A stretch of 41,840 nt of DNA from an uncultured Marinoscillum sp. (lineage in GTDB: Bacteria > Bacteroidota > Bacteroidia > Cytophagales > MED-G16): positions 1-41,840 of the forward strand of contig CABZXU010000001.1 of NCBI GenBank assembly GCA_902529805.1, in the 5' to 3' direction. Of the stretch, positions 17,637-25,693 are shown piece after piece; within the stretch, counting starts at the first letter, position 1, and every line of letters starts with the position of its first letter. Below the pieces are notes generated by a model that had not been told where the DNA came from, ran no database searches, and was given only the letters and a program-made list of their open reading frames with translations. The translations under genes and the position numbers were made by a program.

Positions 17637-19307
17637 CTATTGTGGAATTCTTATTTTCTCAACTAATTCTTCTATATGTTTTGGAGGTGGAGATGATAAT
17701 TTTGAAACAATTATTGAAACAGAAAAATTACATAACATAGCAATAGTTCCAAAGCCTTCAGGAGAAATTCCAAACCACCATTCAGATTTTGGAGGAATAT
17801 CACCTAACCATCCTAACTTAAACTTCATCATATAAAATAACATAAGTGTAATACCCACAATCATTCCACTTATTGCTCCCTCTTTATTAATTCTTTTTGA
17901 AAAAATACCTAAAATTATAGCTGGAAAGAATGAAGCAGCAGCAAGACCAAATGCTAATGCTACAACGGCTGCAACAAAATCTGGAGGGTTATAAGCAAAA
18001 TAACCAGCTATAAGAACAGCAAAGAATGCTGATAATCTAGCTATTAATAATTCATTTTTTTGGCTAATATCTGGAAGTAATATTTTTTTAATTAAATCAT
18101 TAGAAACTGCTGTAGATATAACTAATAATAAACCGGCAGCAGTTGAAAGTGCAGCAGCAAGACCACCAGCTGCAACTAATGCAATAACCCATGGTGGAAG
18201 ATTAGCTATCTCGGGATTAGCTAATACCATTATATCATTATTAATTATTAACTCATTTTCATCTGAATTTATATAGTTTATAATACCATCATTATTCTTA
18301 TCTTCAAATTTAATAAGTCCAGTATTTTCCCAATTTTTAAACCATTCAGGCATTGTTAAATATTCTTTATTGCTTACCGTCTCGAGTAAATTAAGTTTTG
18401 AAAATACGGAAACAGCAGGTGCAGTAGTATATAAAATAGTTATAAATAATAAAGCTAATCCTACTGATTTTCTTGCATCACTAACCTTCCGAACAGTAAA
18501 AAACCTAACAATAACATGAGGCAATCCTGCTGTTCCTACCATTAATGCCAATGTAATGCAAAAAACATCAATTATTGATTTTGAACCAGTTGTATACTCA
18601 TTAAATCCCAAGTCTTTAGATAATAAATCTAACTTTTCAAGCAGAAAAACTCCTGATCCATCGTTAAGAGTAGATCCCATACCAATTTGGGGAATAATGT
18701 TACCAGTCATTTGTAAGGAAATAAAAAATGCAGGTAACATAAAAGCAAAGATCAAAATACAATATTGTGCAACTTGAGTATAAGTAATGCCTTTCATACC
18801 TCCTAAAATTGCATAAAATAATACTATAACCATCCCAATAATCACACCTAACTCAAAAGAAACCTCTAAAAACCTTGAAAAAACAATTCCTACACCCTGC
18901 ATTTGACCTGCAACATATGTGAAAGAAACAATAAGAGCACAAAATACCGCAACTAACCTTGCATAAATAGAATAATATCTTTCTCCAATAAAATCAGGAA
19001 CAGTGAATTTTCCAAAATTTCTAAGGTAGGGTGCAACCAATAAAGCTAAAAGCACATACCCACCTGTCCATCCCATTAGGTATACTGAACCATCATAACC
19101 AGCAAAAGCAATTATTCCAGCCATAGAAATAAATGAAGCTGCAGACATCCAATCAGCTGCAGTTGCCATTCCATTGGCGAGTGGAGAAACTCCTTTACCA
19201 GCAATATAAAATTCACTGGTAGATGATGTTCTTGACCAAATTGCAATAGATATGTATATTAGAAAAGTTATTCCAACAATAATATATGTCCAGGTTTGTA
19301 CATCCAT
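17637..19307 (-). CDS. Sodium:solute symporter, VC_2705/ActP-like large subunit
   Basis: An inner-membrane symporter of 556 residues with about 13 transmembrane segments. It starts with FYIAGKGVSPLANGMATAADWMSAASF, the signature of acetate permease-like SSS members. An extracytoplasmic loop after residue 300 carries DKNNDGIINY, a calcium-loop-like motif seen in this subfamily, followed by DIMVLANPEIANLP. The sodium-site helix is LAAALSTAAGLLLVIS. The DUF4212 small subunit gene directly upstream (7 bases) is the diagnostic partner of the VC_2705 subfamily. The solute may be a monocarboxylate, but this is not shown by the sequence. Its stop lies only 3 bases from the convergent fusion gene, leaving no room for a separate terminator. 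Confidence 0.83.
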   Translation of the reverse strand: MDVQTWTYIIVGITFLIYISIAIWSRTSSTSEFYIAGKGVSPLANGMATAADWMSAASFISMAGIIAFAGYDGSVYLMGWTGGYVLLALLVAPYLRNFGKFTVPDFIGERYYSIYARLVAVFCALIVSFTYVAGQMQGVGIVFSRFLEVSFELGVIIGMVIVLFYAILGGMKGITYTQVAQYCILIFAFMLPAFFISLQMTGNIIPQIGMGSTLNDGSGVFLLEKLDLLSKDLGFNEYTTGSKSIIDVFCITLALMVGTAGLPHVIVRFFTVRKVSDARKSVGLALLFITILYTTAPAVSVFSKLNLLETVSNKEYLTMPEWFKNWENTGLIKFEDKNNDGIINYINSDENELIINNDIMVLANPEIANLPPWVIALVAAGGLAAALSTAAGLLLVISTAVSNDLIKKILLPDISQKNELLIARLSAFFAVLIAGYFAYNPPDFVAAVVALAFGLAAASFFPAIILGIFSKRINKEGAISGMIVGITLMLFYMMKFKLGWLGDIPPKSEWWFGISPEGFGTIAMLCNFSVSIIVSKLSSPPPKHIEELVEKIRIPQ

Positions 19308-19314
19308 ATATTAC

Positions 19315-19569
19315 TTATTTTTTATCAAATCCATATTTTTTATCTAGTTTATTTATAAGAAAAACATATATAAAAATTAAAATAACAAATACATACATTG
19401 AACCTTGTTGAGCAAACCAGAAGCCTAACTTAAAACCACCAAACGTTATTGAGTCTAATTTTTCTTTAAATAAAATTGACAAACCAAAAGAAACAAAAAA
19501 CCATATAGATAATAATATAATAACATATTTAAGGTTTTCTTTCCAGTAATTATTATTTTGACTTTTCAA
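19315..19569 (-). CDS. DUF4212 symporter small subunit
   Basis: An 84-residue protein with two transmembrane helices (about 11-31 and 51-72). The N-terminal YWKENLKYVIILLSIWF and the FKLGFWFAQQGSMYVFV stretch match the small subunit (DUF4212) that accompanies VC_2705-type sodium:solute symporters. It starts the two-gene operon with the large subunit 7 bases downstream. Its role is presumed to be assembly or function of the transporter. It is divergent from the M24 aminopeptidase, with a 51-base shared upstream region. Confidence 0.82.
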   Translation of the reverse strand: MKSQNNNYWKENLKYVIILLSIWFFVSFGLSILFKEKLDSITFGGFKLGFWFAQQGSMYVFVILIFIYVFLINKLDKKYGFDKK

Positions 19570-19620
19570 TATGATAAAAATTTATAAATTTATACTTTCT
19601 ATAAAAAAAATTTAGTCGTT

Positions 19621-20952
19621 ATGAAGTTACTTAATTTAATTCTATTAGTATTAATTAGTTTTAAAATTCATTCTCAGGATATTCTAAACTTAAGAGAACG
19701 AGCAAAGGTTATTGAGGAAATTCAAAAAGATAGATTTGATAACCTTTTACCAAAACTTATGGAGGAGACAGATATTGATATGTGGGTAATAATAACAAGA
19801 GAATATAATGAGGACCCAGTTATAAAAACACTTCTTCCGCCAACATGGCTTAATGCTAGAAGAAGAACTATTTTAGCTTTCCACTATGATAGAAAAACAA
19901 AAAATTTAGAAAAAGTTGCAATAGCTAGATACTCATTTGGAAAAAATATTCCATCTATTTGGAATAAAGATGAAGAACCAAATCAGATGAAGGCCCTAGC
20001 TAAATTCATTGAGGAAAAAAATCCAGATAAAATAGGATTAAATTTTTCAGATCATTTTGCATTAGCTGATGGAATAGTTAAAACCGATTATGAATTACTG
20101 TTAGATAATTTACCAACTAAATTATCTAACAAAGTAGTCTCTGCAGAAGAACTTGCCATAAGATGGATTGAAACTCGAACAAAAAAAGAAATGATCATTT
20201 ATGATCAATTAGTAGAAATAACTCATGGTATTATAAATGAAGCTTTTTCAACAAATGTAATAACCCCCGGAGTTACTTCAACTAATGATGTTGTCTGGTG
20301 GATGAGAGAAAAGGTGAAAAAACTAGGTCTTAAAACCTGGTTTCATCCAACAATTGATGTTCAAAGAAATGAGATAAGTGATTTGTATGGTTTTGATGGA
20401 GAATCTAAATTCGATATAATTTTACCTGGTGATCTAGTTCACTGTGATTTTGGTATATCTTATTTAACATTAAATACTGATTGTCAAGAACTTGCTTATG
20501 TTTTAAAACCAAATGAAACTAAAGCACCAGACTATCTTGTTAAAGCATTAGACGAAGGAAATAGAGTCCAAGATATTTTTACTGATCTATTTGAATACAA
20601 AAAAACTGGTAATCAAATACTAAAAGAAGCATTAGAGCAAGGAAAAAATGAGGGATTAAGACCTCAAATTTATACCCATCCTTTAGGAACCTTTGGACAT
20701 TCCGCAGGAACTACTTTAGGTATGTGGGATTCTCAAGGTGGAGTCCCTTTTACTGGTGATTTTCCAATGAATTATAATACAGTATATGCAATTGAATTAA
20801 ATACTAAGGTGTTTATTAAAGAATGGAATAAAGATATTAGAATAATGCTCGAAGAAGCAGGCGTATTTGAGAAAACAGGTTTTAGATATGTAAACGGAAG
20901 ACAGACTGAATTAATTTTGGTTGGGAGTAAAAGAAACCATTTAGGAAATTAA
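19621..20952 (+). CDS. Secreted M24 metallopeptidase (Xaa-Pro aminopeptidase-like)
   Basis: A 443-residue exported peptidase with a signal peptide ending at KIHSQ (about residue 19). Residues about 20-180 form the creatinase-like N-domain. The C-terminal pita-bread domain shows the five metal ligands: Asp276 in HCDFG, Asp287 in NTDCQ, His360 in FGHSAGTTLG, Glu392 in AIELNTK and Glu411 in MLEEAG. It would release N-terminal residues next to proline in the periplasm. The last 4 bases overlap the end of the convergent TIM-barrel gene. With the nearby S9, S10 and M16 genes it adds to a peptide-degrading repertoire. Strict Xaa-Pro specificity is inferred from the family. Confidence 0.8.
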   Translation: MKLLNLILLVLISFKIHSQDILNLRERAKVIEEIQKDRFDNLLPKLMEETDIDMWVIITREYNEDPVIKTLLPPTWLNARRRTILAFHYDRKTKNLEKVAIARYSFGKNIPSIWNKDEEPNQMKALAKFIEEKNPDKIGLNFSDHFALADGIVKTDYELLLDNLPTKLSNKVVSAEELAIRWIETRTKKEMIIYDQLVEITHGIINEAFSTNVITPGVTSTNDVVWWMREKVKKLGLKTWFHPTIDVQRNEISDLYGFDGESKFDIILPGDLVHCDFGISYLTLNTDCQELAYVLKPNETKAPDYLVKALDEGNRVQDIFTDLFEYKKTGNQILKEALEQGKNEGLRPQIYTHPLGTFGHSAGTTLGMWDSQGGVPFTGDFPMNYNTVYAIELNTKVFIKEWNKDIRIMLEEAGVFEKTGFRYVNGRQTELILVGSKRNHLGN

Positions 20953-21845
20953 AAAGAGTCTACTTTTAAATAAGCATCGACTAATGCTTTTTCTCCTTCA
21001 ACACCTTGTATAGAATTACCATGTTCCATACCAAGGATACCATCATAACCTTTTTCATATATAAACTTAAATACATTTTGATAATTTATTTCACCAGTGG
21101 TTGGTTCCTTTCTACCAGGATTATCTCCAATTTGAAAATATGCAATTTCATCCCATGTATCATCTATATTGGGAATTAAATTACCCTCTTGAATTTGCTG
21201 ATGATAAATATCAAATAAAATTTTACATGATGGAGAATCTACTGCTTTACAAATTTGAAAAGCTTGAGGGCTTTCTGTTAGAAATAATCCTGGATGATCT
21301 CTAAAGTTTAAAGGTTCTAGTACCATCACCAGATTATGAGGTTCTAAAATATCAGATGCTCTTTTTAGAGTTTCGATTACATTTGAGGTTTGGTAAGACA
21401 TATCTTTTCTAAGATCTAAATTTCCAGGGACCACTGTCATCCATTTTGCATTTACTCTTTTAGCAACTTCTATAGAATTCTTAATATCATTTAGAAAATC
21501 ATTTCTATAATCATCACCTCCACTAGAAAGGTTAGGCTTATCCCAATATATTTTATGGGCTACAAAAACACCCATTTTCATTCCTCTTTTGACTAAAGTT
21601 TTAGATATTTTTTCTTGTAGGGCTATTGATCTTGATTTCATACCATTATCCTCAAAAGCTCTAAAACCAAGATCAGCCATATAATTAATTTGATCTATGG
21701 GATCATCACCTACACTATTTTTGAACATACCCAAATGTGGCGCATAATTCAATTTGAAATTGTTTTTTGATAAAACATTAAATGGAAATAATGCCCCAAT
21801 TGATAATGCAAACGAAAATTTATTAATAAAAGTCCTTCTAATCAT
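20949..21845 (-). CDS. Sugar phosphate isomerase/epimerase-like TIM barrel, exported
   Basis: A 298-residue TIM barrel of the AP-endonuclease-2/hydroxypyruvate isomerase group. The N-terminus MIRRTFINKFSFALSIGALF is a Tat-like export signal. Motifs include NYAPHLGMF, then VMVLEPLNFRDHPG with a probable metal-binding Glu, ILFDIYHQQIQEGN with Asp and His ligands, and FQIGDNPGRKEPTTGEINY, as in hydroxypyruvate isomerase-like proteins. The gene lies 9 bases downstream of a Tat-exported Gfo/Idh/MocA enzyme. In Bacteroidota such pairs are often linked to oxidation and processing of sugars, including 3-keto-glycosides. The true substrate is unknown and the hydroxypyruvate label should not be taken literally. 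Confidence 0.75.
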   Translation of the reverse strand: MIRRTFINKFSFALSIGALFPFNVLSKNNFKLNYAPHLGMFKNSVGDDPIDQINYMADLGFRAFEDNGMKSRSIALQEKISKTLVKRGMKMGVFVAHKIYWDKPNLSSGGDDYRNDFLNDIKNSIEVAKRVNAKWMTVVPGNLDLRKDMSYQTSNVIETLKRASDILEPHNLVMVLEPLNFRDHPGLFLTESPQAFQICKAVDSPSCKILFDIYHQQIQEGNLIPNIDDTWDEIAYFQIGDNPGRKEPTTGEINYQNVFKFIYEKGYDGILGMEHGNSIQGVEGEKALVDAYLKVDSF

Positions 21846-21854
21846 AAATCCTTA

Positions 21855-23165
21855 TTAAATAAATTTAGTTTTTCCTGGAACAGGAATTTTATAATTCCCA
21901 TTAGAATCAGGTAAAGTTGGAGCTTTGGAATCCCAAGACAAATTATCTGGGACTAAATTTTCTTTAGAATTCATAATTTGATTCCAAGTAATTTTCTTTC
22001 CAGTATAAGTTGCCATTCTACCCATAATTGATGATAGAGTACTTTTAGCTGCATTTTCTGTGTCTGATATTACTTCACCATTTCTTATAGATTGAAATAA
22101 TTTATCATGTTCAACTTGATATGGATTTGGATCATCTGACCAAGATCTTGGGTATTTATAAGTAAGTTCTTTATTTAAATTAAAAATTTCACCTTTTCCT
22201 AAAACAATAGAACCTTTAGATCCTTGAAAAACTTCATCAACTCTACTTTCAGTACCCTTTTGATGTCTACACTGGCTTGATATAACAGCACCACTCGGGT
22301 AATGAAATTCTACAAAATGATGATCGAATATTTGACCATGTTCCTTTCCATTTCTTACTTCTCTTCCTCCCATACCTTGTGCATATGAAGGGTATTCACC
22401 AATAAACCAGTTTGCAACATCAATATTATGAATATGTTGCTCTAAAATATGGTCTCCACATATCCATGTAAAATAATACCAGTTTCTCATTTGATATTCA
22501 AGTTCTGTTTGATTAGGTTTTCTATTATTTGACCATACACCACCATCTTTCCAATAAACCTGTCCAGAAACAATTTTTCCAATATCTCCCGATTTTACTT
22601 TATTATATAGATTGATATATTTATTTTCATAATGTCTTTGTAAACCTACAACAATATTTAATTTTTTATCTTTTGCTTTACGTGCCACTTCTAAAACCTT
22701 TCTTACACCAGTAGCATCTGTTGCCAATGGTTTTTCCATAAATATATGTTTATCATTATTTACTGCATACTCAAAATGTTGGGGCCTAAAACCGGGTGGA
22801 GTTGTAAGAATAACAACATCACATAAATCAATTGCTTTTTTATAAGCATCGAAACCTACAAATAAATTTTTTTCTTTGATTTTAATTTTTCTAGAATCAC
22901 CAAAATGATCATTGATTCCTTTAAGGCTTGAATCTATTCTATCTCGAAATGTATCTGCCATTGCGACAAGTTCAACATTATCATCAGCTGTTAACGCTTG
23001 GACAACAGCACCAGATCCTCTTCCTCCACATCCCACAACAGATAACTTTAATTTTTTGTTTTCATTTACATTAGCAAATGATTCAATAGACATAGTAGAT
23101 GCTATTGCTCCACTAGTTATTGCAGCTGTCTTTTTTACAAAGCTTCTTCTTGATTCTTTTTTCAT
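21855..23165 (-). CDS. Tat-exported Gfo/Idh/MocA oxidoreductase
   Basis: A 436-residue periplasmic oxidoreductase. The leader has a clear twin-arginine motif (ESRRSFVKKTAA) and hydrophobic stretch, consistent with Tat export with a bound nicotinamide cofactor. The Rossmann domain reads LSVVGCGGRGSGAV, and the EKP motif is in HIFMEKPLATDATG. The C-terminal domain has WICGDHILEQHIHNIDVANW, the DHxxEQHxHNxD pattern of the longer Bacteroidota/Planctomycete-type members. Length and motifs fit that class rather than cytoplasmic inositol dehydrogenases. It is followed 9 bases later by the TIM-barrel isomerase, suggesting sequential action on one sugar. It is preceded by a SUMF1-like gene, 40 bases upstream. 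Confidence 0.8.
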   Translation of the reverse strand: MKKESRRSFVKKTAAITSGAIASTMSIESFANVNENKKLKLSVVGCGGRGSGAVVQALTADDNVELVAMADTFRDRIDSSLKGINDHFGDSRKIKIKEKNLFVGFDAYKKAIDLCDVVILTTPPGFRPQHFEYAVNNDKHIFMEKPLATDATGVRKVLEVARKAKDKKLNIVVGLQRHYENKYINLYNKVKSGDIGKIVSGQVYWKDGGVWSNNRKPNQTELEYQMRNWYYFTWICGDHILEQHIHNIDVANWFIGEYPSYAQGMGGREVRNGKEHGQIFDHHFVEFHYPSGAVISSQCRHQKGTESRVDEVFQGSKGSIVLGKGEIFNLNKELTYKYPRSWSDDPNPYQVEHDKLFQSIRNGEVISDTENAAKSTLSSIMGRMATYTGKKITWNQIMNSKENLVPDNLSWDSKAPTLPDSNGNYKIPVPGKTKFI

Positions 23166-23205
23166 ATTATGGTCATTTAGTCTTCAATTAATTTATAAAT
23201 AATTA

Positions 23206-24135
23206 TTATTTATTCCAAAATATATTTCTATGTGATTTAGAATAACCTTTATTTACTCTAACTATTCTAAATCCAATATTAGGTGCATCAGTATTCCACC
23301 ATTGACTTTTTGGTATTTGAGGATCTCTTTTTTGTAATGAATTATCTGAATAAAATCGTTTATGGGTTAATAAAGAAACTGGTTCATCATTCCATGAACC
23401 TCCTCTGTAGACTTTTGGATATTTACTTTCACTAAAAATAAAAGGATCATTCCTTAATTTTTTTGATTTAAAAATATTAACATCATACGAGTCAGCTACC
23501 CATTCAGATACATTTCCTAACATATCGTGGAGTCCCCATTTGTTAGGAATTTTTTGACCTACCATTTGATAGCTATTATTTGAATTATTTTTATTCCAAG
23601 AATACTCATCTATCAAATTAATATCATCTCCATAATAATAGTCACCACTTGTCCCAGATCTACAAGCATATTCCCATTCTGCTTCTGTTGGAAGTCTATA
23701 CAAATTACCAGTTACCGATGAAAGCCATTGACAAAATCTTGATGCAGCAAAATGAGTCATATTAACAGCAGGAAAACCCTCTTTTCCCATACCAAAACTC
23801 ATATCAGTATATGGAACAGTTGGACCTGAAAATCCATCAATTGTAATTATATCATTTTTAGTTTTAATTATTAAATCAGTATTTTCTAATGATTTATCAA
23901 CAAATAATTGATAAATATCCCAAGTAATTTCATATTTAGACATCCAAAAAGATGAAACTTGAGTATTTGCATTTGATTTTTTATTACCCATTGTATATTC
24001 TCCACCTGGAATAAATATCATTTCAATTGATAAATTAGAATTTGGAATTTTTTCTGAATAATTACGTTGATCAAAATTTTGAAATAAAAAATTGATGAAT
24101 ATTAATTGTAAAATTATTTGAATAATTATTATCAT
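23206..24135 (-). CDS. SUMF1/FGE-sulfatase-domain protein, non-canonical
   Basis: A 309-residue protein with an N-terminal hydrophobic export or anchor segment (about 2-19) and a formylglycine-generating-enzyme fold from about 34 to 295. Visible family blocks are MIFIPGGEYTMGN, WMSKYEITWDIYQLFV, AASRFCQWLS, LYRLPTEAEWEYACRSGT, GLHDMLGNVSEWVADSY, YRGGSWNDEP and NIGFRIVRV. True FGE enzymes carry active-site cysteines just after the RGGS block; here the sequence is SWNDEP with no Cys, so sulfatase maturation is unlikely. No sulfatase gene is nearby. It starts directly after the reductase gene stop, so it is cotranscribed. Function unknown. Confidence 0.75.
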   Translation of the reverse strand: MIIIIQIILQLIFINFLFQNFDQRNYSEKIPNSNLSIEMIFIPGGEYTMGNKKSNANTQVSSFWMSKYEITWDIYQLFVDKSLENTDLIIKTKNDIITIDGFSGPTVPYTDMSFGMGKEGFPAVNMTHFAASRFCQWLSSVTGNLYRLPTEAEWEYACRSGTSGDYYYGDDINLIDEYSWNKNNSNNSYQMVGQKIPNKWGLHDMLGNVSEWVADSYDVNIFKSKKLRNDPFIFSESKYPKVYRGGSWNDEPVSLLTHKRFYSDNSLQKRDPQIPKSQWWNTDAPNIGFRIVRVNKGYSKSHRNIFWNK

Positions 24136-25338
24136 TTAAAAGATTAATTCAAAACTAAGGCCAGCATTCTCTCTAAGTCTTTTTAATAATTTATCTCCCA
24201 TTGAATAAGAAGGAGTAACAATACCATAATTACTTGGTAAATCATCAAAGGCAAGACACAAAGCTGATTCAGCAAGTATTTTTGATGTTGAACCATATCC
24301 AGGATCTCTGTCACCTATTACTTTAGCAAGTGCCATCGAATTGTCTTTTAATTTTATGAAAAACCTTAAATTATAAAAACCTTGTTCTCTATTTTTAATT
24401 CCTGGTCCTTCACCTGGTTTCGGCATAAAGTAATCAATAAACTTTTTAACAAATGAATTAGGGTTTATACTTACTATTGCTAATGGTAATACTGATATTG
24501 CTGCCTTAATTAGACCTTTCAGACCTTTGCCTGCAATCATTGCTTCTTCATATGTAAAATCTTTGCCGTAATGAAAATTAGATAACGCATTACTTCTTCT
24601 TACAATTTTTGTATTAATTCCAGCCATAGCAAAGGGGAAAATCCAACTACCAGAAACTTCATCAAAGATAATTTTTTGTAAGTCTTTCTTATCATCACCC
24701 TCCATTTTATCTATTGGATTAAGTCCATATGGGTTCTTAAGAACCTTAAATACATCTTTATCTTTATATGCTTCTTTTAATAAATTATTTAAACTCTTAT
24801 ACGTACCACCACTAATACCTCCTCTTATACCTGCCACCCTCATTTTTATCTCTTTAGTATGTAAGTTTAATTTTTTAAGTTCACTTTGAATAAAATAAAC
24901 ACCCATATCTGAAGGAACAGAATCAAAACCACAAGAATTCACAATTTTGATTTTTTTCATTTTTGCATCTTCATGAAATCTATCTATAAGTGTTCTAATC
25001 CAATGAACCTCACCTGTTATATCACAATAATTAGTACTATGTTTTACACATAGTTCAACAAGTAATGATCCATAAAGTGAATAAGGACCAACTGTTGAAC
25101 AAATAACTTTAGTTTCCTTAACAATTAATGATAAGGATTGTTCATCAAAACTATCAGCAATAAGAATTGGTATTTTTTTATCTGCTACCTCTGATCTAAT
25201 AATTTCTAATTTTTCTTTATTTCTCCCTGCAATAGCCCATTTAATTTTATTAGATCCAAATTTTTTGAAAAAATATTCAGTAACTAATTTTCCAGTAAAT
25301 GAAGATGCTCCCCAAATAATAATGTCAAAATGATTCAT
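24136..25338 (-). CDS. Saccharopine dehydrogenase-like NAD(P)-binding reductase
   Basis: A 400-residue protein with an N-terminal Rossmann motif, FDIIIWGASSFTGKLV (residues 4-19), followed by WAIAGRNKEKLE and ICSTVGPYSLYGSLLVELC. NYCDITGEVHWIRTLID and IVNSCGFDSVPSDMG complete the pattern of the SCCPDH/trans-acting enoyl reductase branch. That branch is named for a shared fold, not for lysine metabolism. The substrate may be a lipid or polyketide-type compound, by family analogy only. It begins the minus-strand run that continues into the SUMF1-like gene with no gap. Upstream is the terminator of tRNA-Asn, so it probably has its own promoter or depends on read-through. Confidence 0.7.
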   Translation of the reverse strand: MNHFDIIIWGASSFTGKLVTEYFFKKFGSNKIKWAIAGRNKEKLEIIRSEVADKKIPILIADSFDEQSLSLIVKETKVICSTVGPYSLYGSLLVELCVKHSTNYCDITGEVHWIRTLIDRFHEDAKMKKIKIVNSCGFDSVPSDMGVYFIQSELKKLNLHTKEIKMRVAGIRGGISGGTYKSLNNLLKEAYKDKDVFKVLKNPYGLNPIDKMEGDDKKDLQKIIFDEVSGSWIFPFAMAGINTKIVRRSNALSNFHYGKDFTYEEAMIAGKGLKGLIKAAISVLPLAIVSINPNSFVKKFIDYFMPKPGEGPGIKNREQGFYNLRFFIKLKDNSMALAKVIGDRDPGYGSTSKILAESALCLAFDDLPSNYGIVTPSYSMGDKLLKRLRENAGLSFELIF

Positions 25339-25349
25339 AAATTCTAAAA

Positions 25350-25388
25350 TAAAAAAAAACGGCTAAACTACATGTAGCTTAACCGTTT
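25350..25388 (-). terminator. Rho-independent terminator of tRNA-Asn
   Basis: On the minus strand, AAACGG (25388-25383) pairs with CCGTTT (25362-25357). Inside are further pairs and the self-complementary CTACATGTAG, broken by two mismatches. The hairpin is followed by a run of T's on the minus strand (25359-25351). It lies 10 bases past the tRNA 3' end and just before the reductase gene, so it should end the tRNA transcript. Confidence 0.75.
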
Positions 25389-25398
25389 AATTTTTAAG

Positions 25399-25472
25399 CG
25401 CCTTCTCTAGGACTCGAACCTAGGACCAATAGATTAACAGTCTACTGCTCTAACCAACTGAGCTAAGAAGGC
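25399..25472 (-). tRNA. tRNA-Asn (GTT)
   Basis: A 74-base cloverleaf read on the minus strand. The acceptor stem GCCTTCT (25472-25466) pairs perfectly with AGAAGGC (25406-25400), with discriminator G at 25399. The D arm reads AGCTCAGTTGGTTAGAGCA, the anticodon stem-loop is TAGA-CTGTTAA-TCTA giving anticodon GTT (Asn), and the T arm contains GGTTCGAGTCC. The CCA tail is not encoded and must be added after transcription. A candidate -7 box (TATTTTTG on the minus strand, 25528-25521) lies about 50 bases upstream. No attachment-site duplication or integrase is seen next to it. Confidence 0.95.
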
Positions 25473-25520
25473 TAAAAGAATAGTTTGCAATATTAATCTG
25501 TCAAGATTAAATCTGCAATA

Positions 25521-25528
25521 CAAAAATA
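25521..25528 (-). promoter_or_regulatory. Candidate -7 promoter box for tRNA-Asn
   Basis: Read on the minus strand this is TATTTTTG, matching the Bacteroidota primary-sigma consensus TAnnTTTG. It lies 49 bases before the tRNA 5' end, which would leave a short trimmed leader. I could not find a convincing -33 TTG at the expected distance. Confidence 0.35.
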
Positions 25529-25547
25529 AACAAATTAGTTCATGGTT

Positions 25548-25555
25548 TATATTTG
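25548..25555 (+). promoter_or_regulatory. Candidate -7 promoter box for hsp20
   Basis: TATATTTG matches the Bacteroidota consensus TAnnTTTG exactly. Transcription would begin around 25561-25562, on the first of two identical palindromes, leaving a leader of about 130 bases before the hsp20 start. No good -33 element is visible. Confidence 0.4.
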
Positions 25556-25561
25556 TCGATA

Positions 25562-25578
25562 AATGACATTATGTCATT
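25562..25578. repeat. Palindrome copy 1 upstream of hsp20
   Basis: AATGACATTATGTCATT has 8-bp inverted arms around a single centre base (25570). The same 17-mer, and in fact 19 bases including the trailing AA, recurs exactly 40 bases downstream. It would overlap the predicted start of transcription, as expected for a repressor operator. Confidence 0.8.
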
Positions 25579-25584
25579 AAAATG

Positions 25585-25600
25585 ATATAAATATTTATAT
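25585..25600. repeat. AT-only palindrome between the two copies
   Basis: A 16-base perfect palindrome, ATATAAAT followed by ATTTATAT, sits between the two TGACAT palindromes. It is made of A and T only, so chance is a serious alternative, and its last 4 bases overlap the extended arm of copy 2. Confidence 0.5.
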
Positions 25601-25623
25601 TAATGACATTATGTCATTAATAT
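25597..25623. repeat. Palindrome copy 2, extended 13-bp arms
   Basis: The second copy contains the same AATGACATTATGTCATT core (25602-25618) but is extended to perfect 13-bp arms (25597-25609 and 25611-25623) around centre 25610. Its centre is exactly 40 bases from that of copy 1. It could bind a dimeric regulator or fold into a strong hairpin in the hsp20 leader RNA. Confidence 0.8.
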
Positions 25624-25693
25624 CAGTAATTTTTTATTATGGCACAATTTTTTCAATATGTAATAATGAATGTAAAATTTAAATTTAATTATT

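Noticed and set aside
25562-25623. CRISPR-like or transposon terminal repeats
   Set aside because: Only two copies with a 23-base AT-rich gap, no cas or transposase genes, and their position ahead of hsp20 fits operators better.
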